Of a stretch of DNA of 37,423 nucleotides, positions 1 through 8,937 are shown in pieces; the stretch's first letter is position 1; each line of letters starts with the position of its first letter. Source of the DNA: Bradyrhizobium sp. (GTDB lineage: Bacteria > Pseudomonadota > Alphaproteobacteria > Rhizobiales > Xanthobacteraceae); NCBI RefSeq assembly GCF_017881085.1, contig NZ_JADGRI010000008.1, positions 1-37,423 of the forward strand, given 5' to 3'. The position numbers were made by a program, and so were the translations under genes. Under the pieces are notes generated by a model, which was not told the DNA's origin, ran no database searches, and was given only the letters and a program-made list of their open reading frames with translations.

Positions 1-1
1 C

Positions 2-961
2 CTCACGGTAATGATCTCCGGCGAGTCCGGCACCGGCAAGGAACTGGTGGCGCGGGCGTTGCACGATTACGGCAAGCGGCGCAACGGCCCGTTCGTCGCT
101 GTCAACATGGCCGCGATCCCGCGCGATCTCATCGAATCGGAATTATTTGGCCACGAGCGGGGCGCGTTCACAGGCGCCAATACCCGCGCTTCCGGCCGCT
201 TCGAGCAGGCCGAAGGCGGGACACTGTTCCTCGACGAAATCGGCGACATGCCGATGGAGGCGCAGACCCGCCTGTTGCGGGTGCTGCAGCAGGGCGAATA
301 CACCACGGTCGGCGGCCGCACCCCGATCAAGACCGACGTGCGCATCGTCGCCGCCAGCAACAAGGATCTGCGTATCCTGATACAGCAGGGACTGTTCCGC
401 GAGGATCTGTTCTTCCGCCTCAACGTGGTGCCGCTGCGCTTGCCTCCGCTGCGCGAGCGGATCGAGGATTTGCCCGATTTGATCCGGCATTTCTTCGCGC
501 TGGCCGAGAAGGACGGACTGCCCCCGAAGAAGCTCGATGCGCTCGCGCTGGAGCGCATGAAGCAGCACCGCTGGCCGGGCAATGTGCGCGAACTCGAAAA
601 TCTCGCGCGGCGGCTGGCCGCGCTGTATCCGCAAGACGTGATCACGGGCTCGGTCATCGACGGCGAACTGGCGCCGCCGGCGGTCAGTTCGGGCGGCAGC
701 GTCCAGCACGGCGTCGATAATCTCGGCGGCGCGGTTGAGGCCTACCTGTCGTCGCACTTTTCGGGGTTTCCCAACGGCGTTCCTCCGCCGGGCCTCTACC
801 ACAGGATCCTCAAGGAGATCGAGGTGCCGCTGCTGACCGCCGCGCTGGCGGCCACAAGGGGCAATCAGATTCGCGCCGCCGACCTGCTCGGGCTCAACCG
901 GAACACGTTGCGCAAGAAGATTCGTGATCTGGATATTCAGGTCTACCGCAGCGGTAGCTGA
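2..961 (+). CDS. ntrC: NtrC, sigma54-dependent nitrogen response regulator (5' end missing)
   Basis: This is the C-terminal 319 residues of a sigma54 enhancer-binding protein; the reading frame is open at the left edge, so the receiver domain lies outside the window. Visible in order are a Walker A loop GESGTGKE right at the edge, the sigma54-contact loop GAFTGA (161-178), a Walker B region ending [13 protein letters not shown], the R-finger area ([14 protein letters not shown]) and a C-terminal Fis-type helix-turn-helix around [20 protein letters not shown]. NtrC of this group activates nitrogen-assimilation genes after phosphorylation by NtrB. The directly following ntrY and ntrX genes on the same strand fit the usual alphaproteobacterial ntrB-ntrC-ntrY-ntrX order. 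The 175-base gap to ntrY holds no gene. The identity as NtrC rather than another sigma54 activator rests mainly on this context. Confidence 0.95.
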   Translation, partial: LTVMISGESGTGKELVARALHDYGKRRNGPFVAVNMAAIPRDLIESELFGHERGAFTGANTRASGRFEQAEGGTLFLDEIGDMPMEAQTRLLRVLQQGEYTTVGGRTPIKTDVRIVAASNKDLRILIQQGLFREDLFFRLNVVPLRLPPLRERIEDLPDLIRHFFALAEKDGLPPKKLDALALERMKQHRWPGNVRELENLARRLAALYPQDVITGSVIDGELAPPAVSSGGSVQHGVDNLGGAVEAYLSSHFSGFPNGVPPPGLYHRILKEIEVPLLTAALAATRGNQIRAADLLGLNRNTLRKKIRDLDIQVYRSGS

Positions 962-1136
962 GGGTTCCCGGTCCACCGGACGCATCGTTGGCGATCTATG
1001 CGGGAAGCCGCGGCATAAGCACGGTGGATGCAAGGATCACGCGCCGCGGAATTGTCGCAATTCGGCAACATTGTGATATGAATGCATCAGTCCGCTGCGG
1101 GCGGACGTCAGGCCATCAGCTCACCCCCTTGCCGGA

Positions 1137-3488
1137 ATGACCAGCGCAGACACCTCCGCCGCATCCTTCGCTCCGTCGTTTGTCGAATCCAAGGGGCGGT
1201 CCCTCTGGAGGTTCGTGGCGCCGTTTGTGGTCGCCGTCGCGCTGCTGTCGGCGCTGCTGACCTTCGTGGTGCTCACGGGCCTGACCCGGATCGAGCCGAC
1301 CCGTGACGTCGTCATTTCCTTCATGCTGATCAATGCAGCGATCATCCTGCTGCTGGTCGGCATCATCATCCGTGAACTCTGGCAGGTTGTGCAGGCCCGC
1401 CGCCGGGGCCGGGCGGCGGCGCGGTTGCACGTCCAGATTGTCGGCCTGTTCTCCGTGATTGCGGTGTTGCCGGCCGTGCTGGTGGCGATCGTCGCCAATG
1501 TGACCATCGACCGGGGCTTCGATCGGCTGTTTTCAGGGCCGACGCGCGAGGTGATCCAGAACTCGCTGATCGTTGCGCGCGCGTATCTTTACGAACACGC
1601 CGAGCTTATTCGCGGCGACATTCTGGGCATGGCCAACGACATCGCGCACGCCCGGCCCTTATACGACCAGGATCGCGGAACGTTCCGCGAGCTTCTGACG
1701 GCAAGTGCGGCCTCGCGCAACTTGCCGGGCGCGATGCTGATCGACAAGGATGGCCGTCCCCTGGAGAGGGCGCAGACCGTCATTCAGCAGACCTTCGCGA
1801 CGCCAGCGCCGGAATTCCTGAGCAATGTCAAAGAAGACGAACCCGAGATATCGGTCTTCCCTGAAGGCAATTACGTCGCGGCGGTGATCCGGCTGCGCGC
1901 GTTCAACGACACGTTCCTCTACGTCGCCCGCCTGCTTGATCCGCACGTGGTTGCGCAGGTCAACGAGACGCAGGCGAGCGTCGCCGAATATGCGGAGTTG
2001 GAGTCGCGCCGGCTCGGCATGCAGGTGTCGCTCGCGCTGATGTTTGCCGTGATCGGACTGACCATCCTGATGGCCTCCGTTCTGATCGGCCTTAACTTCG
2101 CCAATTGGCTGGTCACGCCGATCCGGCGGCTGATGAGCGCCGCCAATATTGTCTCGACCGGCGACCTTCATGTCCAGGTGCCGGTGCACAAGTCGGAGGG
2201 TGATCTCGCGCAGCTCGGCGAGACCTTCAACAAGATGACGCAGGAATTGCGCACCCAGCGCGACGAACTGGTCAACGCCAGCGACCTGATTGACAGCCGC
2301 CGCCGCTTCATCGAGGCGGTGCTGTCGTCGGCGAGCGCCGGCATCATCGGCGTCGATGCCTCTGGCAGCGTCGGCATTCTCAACCGCTCCGCCGAAAAGC
2401 TGATCGGTCACGCCGAATCGGAGACGCTGGGCCATCCATTGTCGGACGTGCTGCCCGAGCTCGACGACATGATGAAGACCGCGCGCGAGGGCACGCAGCG
2501 GCTGGTGCAGGGCCAGATCACGATTCTGCGCGACGGCCACGAGCGCAACCTCTCGGTTCGCGTCAGCGCCGAGCAGACCAGCCAGTCGCGCGACAGCTAC
2601 ATCATCACGCTCGACGACATTACCGAACTAGTTTCCGCGCAGCGCACCTCGGCATGGGCCGACGTCGCCCGCCGCATTGCCCACGAAATCAAGAATCCGC
2701 TGACGCCGATCCAGCTTTCCGCAGAGCGAATTCGCCGCAAATTCGGCAAGGTCATCACCGAGGACAAGGCCGTCTTTGAACAATGTACCGATACGATCGT
2801 GCGGCAGGTCGATGATATCAGGCGGATGGTCGATGAATTCTCGCGCTTCGCGCGCATGCCCAAACCCGTGATTGAGGGCGAGGACGTCGCCGATACCGTA
2901 CGCCAGGCGGTGTTCTTGATGCGGGTTGGGCATCCCGACATCGATATCGAAGCCGAAATCAAGCAAGATCCGTTGCGGGCGCAGTTCGACCGGCGGCTGA
3001 TTTCGCAGGCGCTGACCAACATCATCAAGAACGCCGCGGAGGCCATTGAAGCGGTCCCGCCGGAGGAGTTGGGGAAGGGTCGTATCGAGGTCATCGCGGG
3101 GCGCGAGAACGATGACATCCTGATCGACGTCGTCGACAACGGGATTGGCTTGCCAAAGGTGAGCCGGGCGCGTCTGCTCGAACCCTACGTCACGACGCGC
3201 GAAAAGGGCACCGGCCTTGGACTGGCGATCGTCGGGCGCGTGCTGGAAGACCACGGCGGCCGGATCGAACTCCACGATGCCGCCGACATCAGGCCGGGCC
3301 AGCGCGGCGCCTGGATGCGGCTGCGGTTCGCGATATCGGGCCATGCAAAGGCCGAAGGCAAGGAGGCCTTGCCCGAAACAAAAGCGCCAGCTTCCGAAAC
3401 CACCAGCCCCCCTGACGCGACTAATCCAGACGGGACTTCAGGCGCGACCAGCAACGAAACAAAAACCGAAGCCGCAACCGGCAACTGA
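1137..3488 (+). CDS. ntrY: NtrY, membrane sensor histidine kinase
   Basis: A 783-residue inner-membrane sensor kinase, normal size for NtrY. Three hydrophobic segments lie near the N-terminus (about residues 23-48, 57-82 and 100-125). A periplasmic part follows, then a fourth membrane segment (about 300-325), a HAMP linker, a PAS domain beginning near RRRFIEAVLSSASAG, and a HisKA/HATPase_c catalytic part. The phospho-accepting histidine is H516 in ARRIAHEIKNPLTP. N-box NIIKNAAEAI, G1 box DNGIGLP and G2 box GTGLGLAIV are intact. The last 50 or so residues are a low-complexity Thr/Pro/Ala/Ser tail. It is expected to phosphorylate NtrX, encoded 17 bases downstream. The ATG at 1137 is chosen because TM1 follows shortly after and no longer coding-like extension is present. 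Confidence 0.95.
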   Translation: MTSADTSAASFAPSFVESKGRSLWRFVAPFVVAVALLSALLTFVVLTGLTRIEPTRDVVISFMLINAAIILLLVGIIIRELWQVVQARRRGRAAARLHVQIVGLFSVIAVLPAVLVAIVANVTIDRGFDRLFSGPTREVIQNSLIVARAYLYEHAELIRGDILGMANDIAHARPLYDQDRGTFRELLTASAASRNLPGAMLIDKDGRPLERAQTVIQQTFATPAPEFLSNVKEDEPEISVFPEGNYVAAVIRLRAFNDTFLYVARLLDPHVVAQVNETQASVAEYAELESRRLGMQVSLALMFAVIGLTILMASVLIGLNFANWLVTPIRRLMSAANIVSTGDLHVQVPVHKSEGDLAQLGETFNKMTQELRTQRDELVNASDLIDSRRRFIEAVLSSASAGIIGVDASGSVGILNRSAEKLIGHAESETLGHPLSDVLPELDDMMKTAREGTQRLVQGQITILRDGHERNLSVRVSAEQTSQSRDSYIITLDDITELVSAQRTSAWADVARRIAHEIKNPLTPIQLSAERIRRKFGKVITEDKAVFEQCTDTIVRQVDDIRRMVDEFSRFARMPKPVIEGEDVADTVRQAVFLMRVGHPDIDIEAEIKQDPLRAQFDRRLISQALTNIIKNAAEAIEAVPPEELGKGRIEVIAGRENDDILIDVVDNGIGLPKVSRARLLEPYVTTREKGTGLGLAIVGRVLEDHGGRIELHDAADIRPGQRGAWMRLRFAISGHAKAEGKEALPETKAPASETTSPPDATNPDGTSGATSNETKTEAATGN

Positions 3489-3505
3489 CAAGACAGGCGT
3501 GACCC

Positions 3506-4876
3506 ATGGCAAGTGATATTCTGATTGTCGATGACGAAGCAGATATTCGCGATCTGGTCGCGGGGATTCTCGACGACGAGGGATTCACCACCAGGACCGC
3601 ACGCGACAGCGATTCGGCGCTGGCGGAGATCGCCAATCGCCGCCCGCATCTGGTGTTTCTCGACATCTGGTTGCAGGGCAGCAAGCTCGATGGCCTGCAG
3701 TTGCTGGAGCAGATCAAGCGCGAACAGCCCGATCTGCCGGTCGTGATGATATCAGGACATGGCAATATCGAAACCGCGGTCGCCGCCATCAAGCGCGGCG
3801 CCTACGACTTCATCGAGAAGCCGTTCAAGGCCGACCGGCTGATTCTGGTGGCGACGCGGGCGCTGGAGACCTCGCGGCTGAAGCGGGAGGTGAAGGAACT
3901 CAAGCAACTCGCGCCGGCGGCGAGCACTCTCACCGGGCGCTCCGCCTGTATGAATCAGTTGCGCCAGACCATCGAGCGGGCCGCCAAGGCCAACAGCCGC
4001 ATCCTGATCGTCGGCCCTTCCGGCTCCGGCAAGGAACTGGCGGCGCGAACGCTGCATAATCTTTCAGGCCGCGCCGAAGGACCCTTCGTCGTCATCAACG
4101 CCGCAGCGATCACGCCGGAGCGCATGGAGGTCGAACTGTTCGGCGTCGAGCAGTCCAATGGCGAGCATCAGCGCAAGGCCGGCGCGCTGGAAGAAGCTCA
4201 TGGCGGCACCCTGTTCATCGACGAAATCGGCGACATGCCGCGCGAAACCCAGAACAAGATCCTGCGGGTGCTGGTCGATCAGACGTTCCAGCGATCGGGC
4301 GGCACCACCAAGGTCAATGTCGACGTTCGCATCGTCTCCTCGACGGCGCGCAACCTGGAAGAGGAGATCGCGGAAGGGCGGTTCCGCGAGGATCTCTATC
4401 ACCGGCTGTCGGTGGTGCCGATTCGCGTGCCGCCGCTGTCGGAGCGCCGCGAGGACATTCCCGAGCTGATCGACTATTTCATGGATCAGATATCGGCCGC
4501 TACCGGGTTACCGAAACGCCAGATCGGGCAGGATGCGATGGCGGTATTGCAGTCCCATGTCTGGCCCGGAAATGTCCGGCAGCTGCGCAACAACGTCGAA
4601 CGCGTCATGATTTTGGCCGGGGGCGGTCCGGAAGTGATCATCACTGCCGATATGTTGCCGCAGGATGTCGGCTCGATGGTGCCGGCGATGCCGACCAGCA
4701 ACAATGGCGAGCATATTATGGGTTTGCCGCTGCGCGAGGCGCGGGAAGTATTCGAGCGCGACTATCTGATCGCCCAGATCAGCCGCTTCTCAGGCAACAT
4801 CTCTCGCACGGCGGAATTCGTCGGCATGGAGCGCTCCGCGCTGCATCGCAAGCTCAAGGCCCTCGGGGTCGGTTGA
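3506..4876 (+). CDS. ntrX: NtrX, response regulator with AAA+ and Fis-type DNA-binding domains
   Basis: A 456-residue partner of NtrY. The receiver domain (1-120) has the acidic pair D9/D10, phospho-acceptor D53 in VFLDIW and K106 in EKPF. The AAA+ domain has Walker A GPSGSGKE at 170-177 and Walker B GGTLFIDEIGDMP. The C-terminal helix-turn-helix is around NISRTAEFVGMERSALHRKLKAL. The sigma54-contact loop is not GAFTGA: between ELFG and GGTLF it reads VEQSNGEHQRKAGALEEAH, two residues shorter than the same stretch of NtrC at the left edge of this window. As I recall, loss of this motif is usual in alphaproteobacterial NtrX and argues against classical sigma54 activation. Start ATG 3506 is 17 bases after ntrY, consistent with one operon. 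Confidence 0.95.
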   Translation: MASDILIVDDEADIRDLVAGILDDEGFTTRTARDSDSALAEIANRRPHLVFLDIWLQGSKLDGLQLLEQIKREQPDLPVVMISGHGNIETAVAAIKRGAYDFIEKPFKADRLILVATRALETSRLKREVKELKQLAPAASTLTGRSACMNQLRQTIERAAKANSRILIVGPSGSGKELAARTLHNLSGRAEGPFVVINAAAITPERMEVELFGVEQSNGEHQRKAGALEEAHGGTLFIDEIGDMPRETQNKILRVLVDQTFQRSGGTTKVNVDVRIVSSTARNLEEEIAEGRFREDLYHRLSVVPIRVPPLSERREDIPELIDYFMDQISAATGLPKRQIGQDAMAVLQSHVWPGNVRQLRNNVERVMILAGGGPEVIITADMLPQDVGSMVPAMPTSNNGEHIMGLPLREAREVFERDYLIAQISRFSGNISRTAEFVGMERSALHRKLKALGVG

Positions 4877-4962
4877 GCCGGTGTCTTCTTGATATATTTG
4901 CCAGCTTTTGAGGCTTTTCGGGGAATTGCGCCCGTGTTTCCATGTCAAATGTGCGAACCGGC

Positions 4963-4991
4963 TTGCCTAAAAACCGCGCCTGCCTTCTAAT
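4963..4991 (+). promoter_or_regulatory. Candidate sigma70 promoter for hfq
   Basis: TTGCCT (4963-4968), a 17-base spacer and TCTAAT (4986-4991) resemble a housekeeping -35/-10 pair (4 of 6 and 5 of 6 matches). It lies in the 235-base gap between ntrX and hfq and would give an hfq leader of roughly 110 bases. The call is by eye; no transcript evidence is available here. Confidence 0.45.
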
Positions 4992-5074
4992 CATGCCGTC
5001 GCGCCTCCCGGAGGGGGATCTCAGGGGGTTGCGGGCAACTGGGAGACGTTCCGAAAGAGAGCTGCTCCCGGTTC

Positions 5075-5097
5075 AACAAAAAGAAACCAACAAGAAT
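5075..5097 (+). promoter_or_regulatory. A-rich (ARN)n track in the hfq leader, possible Hfq autoregulatory site
   Basis: Reading in triplets from 5075 gives AAC AAA AAG AAA, then CC, then AAC AAG AAT: seven A-R-N triplets ending 14 bases before the hfq start codon. The distal face of Hfq is known to bind (ARN)n repeats, and hfq is known to be autoregulated in E. coli and Sinorhizobium. The track also spans the region where a ribosome would bind. Binding by Hfq itself is inferred. Confidence 0.4.
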
Positions 5098-5111
5098 GCG
5101 GGATAAAAACA

Positions 5112-5360
5112 ATGGCGGCAGACCGCGCACAAAACCTACAGGACACCTTCCTTAATCACGTTCGCAAAACCAAAACGCCACTGACGATCTTTCTGGTCAA
5201 TGGAGTGAAGCTGCAGGGGATTGTCACATGGTTCGACAATTTCTGTCTGCTGCTGCGGCGCGACGGTCATTCGCAGCTTGTATACAAGCACGCGATCTCG
5301 ACCATCATGCCGGGCGCTCCGATCCAGTTGTTCGAAGGCGGCGAGGATGCTCCCGCTTGA
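5112..5360 (+). CDS. hfq: RNA chaperone Hfq
   Basis: An 82-residue protein, normal for alphaproteobacterial Hfq. The Sm1 motif is in the central part ([21 protein letters not shown]) and the Sm2 signature is [10 protein letters not shown]. It forms a hexameric ring that binds poly-U ends and ARN tracts and helps small RNAs pair with mRNAs. It ends 11 bases before hflX, the common hfq-hflX pair. No strong Shine-Dalgarno is seen: the bases before the ATG are GCGGGATAAAAACA, so initiation may be weak or controlled, in line with the A-rich track just upstream. Confidence 0.97.
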   Translation: MAADRAQNLQDTFLNHVRKTKTPLTIFLVNGVKLQGIVTWFDNFCLLLRRDGHSQLVYKHAISTIMPGAPIQLFEGGEDAPA

Positions 5361-5371
5361 GAGTGACCTGA

Positions 5372-6751
5372 TTGGAACCCCGAGAGATCAACGGGGGTGC
5401 CGACCGTCCGCGGTCTGCAGGGGGTAAGGCCACCGGGCGGGTGATTGTCATCGGCCCTTATCTGCGCGTGCGCCGCGGCGATGCCGAGACGCAGACGGAT
5501 CAGCGTGTCCTGCGCGATACCGAGGCGCGGCTCGAGGAAGCCGTGGGCTTGGCGCGCGCCGTCGATCTGACGATCGCGGACGCGTTGATCGCGCCGGTCA
5601 GTCAGATCAGGCCCGCGACCTACCTCGGCAAGGGCAAGGTCGAGGAGATCACAGGCATCATCACCGGCCACGACATCGAACTGGTGGTGATGGACTGCGC
5701 GCTGTCGCCGATCCAGCAGCGCAATCTCGAGAAGGCCTGGAACACCAAGGTGCTCGACCGCACCGGACTGATCCTCGAGATCTTCGGTCGCCGCGCCAAG
5801 ACCAAGGAAGGCGCGCTGCAGGTCGAGTTGGCGCACCTGAATTATCAGCGCTCGCGCCTGGTGCGGTCATGGACCCATCTGGAGCGCCAGCGTGGCGGCT
5901 TCGGTTTCATGGGCGGCCCCGGCGAAACGCAAATTGAAGCAGACCGCCGCCTGATCGGCGAGCGCATCACGCGTCTCGAGAACGAAATCAAGAAGGTTCA
6001 GGCGACGCGGCGTCTGCATCGCGAAGGCCGGCAGCGCGTGCCGTACCGCGTGGTGGCGCTGGTCGGCTACACCAACGCCGGAAAGTCGACCCTGTTCAAC
6101 CGGCTGACCCGCGCCGACGTGCAGGCCGCCGACATGCTGTTCGCAACGCTGGACCCGACCTTGCGCGCGCTAAAACTCCCGCATGGCGGCAAGGCGATGC
6201 TGTCCGACACGGTCGGCTTCATCTCCAACCTGCCGACCCAATTGGTCGCGGCATTTCGCGCGACGCTGGAGGAGGTGCTGGAGGCCGACGTCATTCTCCA
6301 CGTTCGCGACATCTCGCATGAGGACACCGAAGCGCAGCAGCGCGACGTCGACACCGTGCTGCGCCAGCTCGGCATCGATCCCGATGCGGGAAACCGCATT
6401 CTCGAAGTCTGGAACAAGATCGACCGCTTTGATGCCGACGGGCGCGAGAACCTGGAGAATATCGCCGCGCGTCGCCCCCCGGAGCGCCCGTGTTTCCTGG
6501 TTTCCGCCGAGGCCGGCGAGGGCATCGACGCGCTGCTCGCCGCGATCGAGGCGCGGCTGGCGGCAACGCGCACGACGCTGGACCTTTCGATCGACGCTTC
6601 CGACGGCGCCGGCATCAGCTGGCTGCACCGCAATTCGGAAGTGCTGAACAAGCAGCTCCATGACGGCCGCTTCGACATGACCGTGCGCGTCGATGAAACC
6701 AAGCGCGACATCGTGGTCAACCGGTTCGATGCGGTGCCGCACGCGGTGTGA
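5372..6751 (+). CDS. hflX: GTPase HflX, ribosome-associated
   Basis: A 459-residue HflX-family GTPase that binds the 50S subunit and is linked to splitting stalled ribosomes. The N-terminal HflX domain includes YLGKGKVEEI. A linker helix follows, with the GGFGFMGGPGETQIE signature and a basic coiled-coil segment. The G domain has G1 GYTNAGKST (about 232-240), G3 DTVGFISNLP and G4 NKID. The start chosen is TTG at 5372, which leaves an 11-base gap after hfq. GTG at 5441 (VIVIGPYLRVRR) is an in-frame alternative that would remove 23 residues. The gene converges on mazG, with stops 31 bases apart. Confidence 0.95.
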   Translation: MEPREINGGADRPRSAGGKATGRVIVIGPYLRVRRGDAETQTDQRVLRDTEARLEEAVGLARAVDLTIADALIAPVSQIRPATYLGKGKVEEITGIITGHDIELVVMDCALSPIQQRNLEKAWNTKVLDRTGLILEIFGRRAKTKEGALQVELAHLNYQRSRLVRSWTHLERQRGGFGFMGGPGETQIEADRRLIGERITRLENEIKKVQATRRLHREGRQRVPYRVVALVGYTNAGKSTLFNRLTRADVQAADMLFATLDPTLRALKLPHGGKAMLSDTVGFISNLPTQLVAAFRATLEEVLEADVILHVRDISHEDTEAQQRDVDTVLRQLGIDPDAGNRILEVWNKIDRFDADGRENLENIAARRPPERPCFLVSAEAGEGIDALLAAIEARLAATRTTLDLSIDASDGAGISWLHRNSEVLNKQLHDGRFDMTVRVDETKRDIVVNRFDAVPHAV

Positions 6752-6782
6752 ATGCCCGGCACAAGGCCGGACATGGCAAGAG

Positions 6783-7604
6783 CTACTTGCTCTCCCCGCC
6801 CTTCGCCTCGTTCCATAGCGCGTCCATTTCCGCGAGCGACGCTTCCTCGAGCGAGCGTCCCTGCGCGGTCAGGGCGCGCTCGATATAGCCGAACCGGCGC
6901 TCGAACTTGGCATTGGTGCCGCTCAGCGCGGTCTCCGGATCGACGCCGGCGTGGCGCGCCAGGTTGACCAGTGCGAACAGGAGATCGCCGGTTTCGCCGG
7001 CGAGTTCTTGCGCGTCGCCGCGGTCGAGCGCGGCCTCGATCTCGTCGGCTTCCTCGCGGATCTTGTGCAACACCGCGCGCGGATCGTTCCAGTCGAAGCC
7101 AACGCTGGAGGCCCTGCGCTGCAGCGCCATGGCGCGTGTCAGGGCGGGTTGCCCGGCCTTTACGCCCGACAGCAGCGATTTGTGCGCGGTTTCCTCTCGG
7201 GGACGCCGCGCGGCGCGTTCGGCCTTCTCCTCGGCCTTGATGCGGTCCCACGCTTCCTTAACGTGGCCGGGCGTCAACCGTCCGTCCTTGTCGGCGAACA
7301 CATGCGGATGCCGCCGGATCATCTTGCGCGTGATCGCCTCGACCACGTCGCCGAACGCGAATGCGTTCCGCTCCTCGGCCATGCGGGCATGAAACACCAC
7401 CTGCAGCAGAAGATCGCCGAGTTCCTCCCTGAGATCGTCGAGATCGCCGCGCGCGATGGCGTCGGTGACCTCGTAGGCTTCCTCGATGGTGTAGGGCGCA
7501 ATGGTCGCAAAATCCTGCTCGAGATCCCAGGGGCAACCGGTGCCGGGCGTTCGCAACGCCGCCATGATTTCGAGCAGGCGTGAAATATCGCGGGAAGGGG
7601 TCAT
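6783..7604 (-). CDS. mazG: Nucleoside triphosphate pyrophosphohydrolase MazG
   Basis: A 273-residue MazG that hydrolyses NTPs/dNTPs to monophosphate and pyrophosphate, cleaning nucleotide pools. Two MazG repeats are visible. The first has [23 protein letters not shown] and the acidic helix [20 protein letters not shown]. The second has EIEAALDRG and [21 protein letters not shown]. The start at 7604 ([13 protein letters not shown]) was chosen over an in-frame codon at 7736 because the intervening 44 residues do not look like family sequence and the family begins close to this point. The gene is divergent from queC across 130 bases. Confidence 0.94.
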   Translation of the reverse strand: MTPSRDISRLLEIMAALRTPGTGCPWDLEQDFATIAPYTIEEAYEVTDAIARGDLDDLREELGDLLLQVVFHARMAEERNAFAFGDVVEAITRKMIRRHPHVFADKDGRLTPGHVKEAWDRIKAEEKAERAARRPREETAHKSLLSGVKAGQPALTRAMALQRRASSVGFDWNDPRAVLHKIREEADEIEAALDRGDAQELAGETGDLLFALVNLARHAGVDPETALSGTNAKFERRFGYIERALTAQGRSLEEASLAEMDALWNEAKGGESK

Positions 7605-7734
7605 TCGGGCACCGAGCCTGAGGGAATTCAGACCTATATGCAGCAAGACAGGCGCCAATCCCAGCCAAACGAGCCGGACAGACAGGCATTTCCACCGATT
7701 GGCCCCGCGTTCGATGGATGCTAAGGGGCAGCTC

Positions 7735-8451
7735 ATGAGCGATCAATTCCAATCCGAAACCGCGCTGGTGCTGTTCTCCGGGGGGCAAGATTCCGCCACC
7801 TGCCTTGCCTGGGCGCTGCAGCGCTTTGCGCGCGTCGAAATGCTCGGTTTTGACTACGGGCAGCGTCATGCCATCGAGCTTGAATGCCGCGATCGCCTGC
7901 TCGGCGGCATCAGATCGCTGCGCGGGGACTGGGCGGCAAAGCTCGGCGACAGCCACACCCTGAAGATTCCGACCCTGGCCGATATCTCCGACACCGCGCT
8001 GACGCGCGATGTCGCAATCGCGATGGGAACGGACGGCCTGCCCAACACGTTCGTGCCCGGCCGCAATCTGGTGTTTCTGACCTTTGCGGCCGCGCTGGCC
8101 TACCGGCGCGGCATCAGCCACATCATTGGCGGCATGTGCGAGACGGATTATTCCGGCTATCCGGACTGCCGCGACGAGACCATCAAGGCGCTGCAGACGG
8201 CGCTCAATCTCGGCATGAACAAGCAGTTCGAATTGCATACGCCGCTGATGTGGCTGGACAAGGCCTCGACATGGAAGCTCGCCAACGAACTCGGCGGGGC
8301 AGGGCTGGTCGATCTCATCCGCGAACACTCCCACACCTGTTATCTCGGCGAGCGCGGTGCGCGGCACGACTGGGGCTATGGGTGCGGCAAATGCCCGGCC
8401 TGCGCCTTGCGCGCGAAGGGCTGGCGGGAATATGCGGCGAAGACCGCCTAG
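7735..8451 (+). CDS. queC: 7-cyano-7-deazaguanine (preQ0) synthase QueC
   Basis: A 238-residue ATP-dependent enzyme that turns 7-carboxy-7-deazaguanine and ammonia into preQ0 for queuosine biosynthesis. The PP-loop SGGQDS is at residues 15-20, and a zinc-binding cysteine set lies at C202, C217, C220 and C223 (CGKCPAC). The start ATG at 7735 is preceded by AAGGGGCA at a good distance; an ATG at 7714 is possible but has no better signal. No queD, queE or queF lies next to it. The stop codon overlaps the beginning of the 8448-8554 repeat. Confidence 0.95.
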   Translation: MSDQFQSETALVLFSGGQDSATCLAWALQRFARVEMLGFDYGQRHAIELECRDRLLGGIRSLRGDWAAKLGDSHTLKIPTLADISDTALTRDVAIAMGTDGLPNTFVPGRNLVFLTFAAALAYRRGISHIIGGMCETDYSGYPDCRDETIKALQTALNLGMNKQFELHTPLMWLDKASTWKLANELGGAGLVDLIREHSHTCYLGERGARHDWGYGCGKCPACALRAKGWREYAAKTA

Positions 8452-8554
8452 AGCATGATCGGTTCTGGTTGAATCAGAACCGAAGCTCTAGATTCTTGTT
8501 TTGACGCGTCTTCTTCACGCGAACCGGTATCCACTTCGCTCGAAAACGCTCTAA
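8448..8554. repeat. Bradyrhizobium-type intergenic palindromic repeat between convergent stops
   Basis: The element fills the whole gap between queC and the nitrile hydratase accessory gene and touches both stop codons. It contains a stem CGGTTCTG (8460-8467) / CAGAACCG (8475-8482) with loop GTTGAAT. Outer arms CTAGAGC (8448-8454) and GCTCTAG (8485-8491) enclose that stem. A second part runs GAACCGGTATCCACTTCGC to ACGCTCTA. I recognise this as a dispersed repeat common in Bradyrhizobium and relatives; that recognition is from memory. The hairpin could end transcripts from both sides. Confidence 0.7.
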
Positions 8555-8937
8555 CTTGCAAAATCGTCCGGCTGTAACACGATCGGCGCGCCGTGCGGCG
8601 TGCGGTCGGCGGCGTGGTCCCAGGCGTCGCGGTAGCGGTGCAGGGTTTCGGAAGAAGCCACGCCTTTCGCGGCGACAAGCTTTTCAAGCGTTGCCAGCCA
8701 ATGCCGGTAATAGGTCTCGCCGCAGTCGGGATCCCCGGCCGCCTGCGCACGCCTGATTTCATCGGCAAGTGAGGCTGCCCACTCGTTCCAGGTGAACAAT
8801 CCGTGTGCGTGCAGCGCCAGCGCCATCGCAAAGGCCTGCGCTTCCCAGGGTTCGCGAAACACCGGCCCGTCGGCGTCACGGGGAATGCCGGGCACGGCGC
8901 GGGTCGCCGCGTTGGCGGCTTGCGGATCAAGCGACAT
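8551..8937 (-). CDS. Nitrile hydratase accessory/activator protein
   Basis: A 128-residue protein of the nitrile hydratase accessory family, which helps insert cobalt and mature the alpha subunit. Its core (PVFREPWEAQAFAMALALHAHGLFTWNEWA, then ETYYRHWLATLEKLV) clearly resembles the N-terminal part of the beta subunit encoded next to it (PVFHAEWERRAFALTLAMAM, then SYYQIWLAGLERLM). This matches the known common ancestry of activator and beta subunit. The start at 8937 shares one base with the beta stop (TGATG), so the genes are translationally coupled. A longer frame to 9045 is rejected because it would run into the beta gene. Confidence 0.88.
   Translation of the reverse strand: MSLDPQAANAATRAVPGIPRDADGPVFREPWEAQAFAMALALHAHGLFTWNEWAASLADEIRRAQAAGDPDCGETYYRHWLATLEKLVAAKGVASSETLHRYRDAWDHAADRTPHGAPIVLQPDDFAS

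Noticed and set aside
7605..7734. preQ1-type riboswitch before queC
   Set aside because: The 130-base gap was read for a stem-loop followed by an A-rich pseudoknot tail; none was convincing.
7605..7736. N-terminal extensions of mazG (to 7736) and queC (from 7501)
   Set aside because: Both frames cross the divergent intergenic region without family-like sequence; internal ATGs sit where the families begin.
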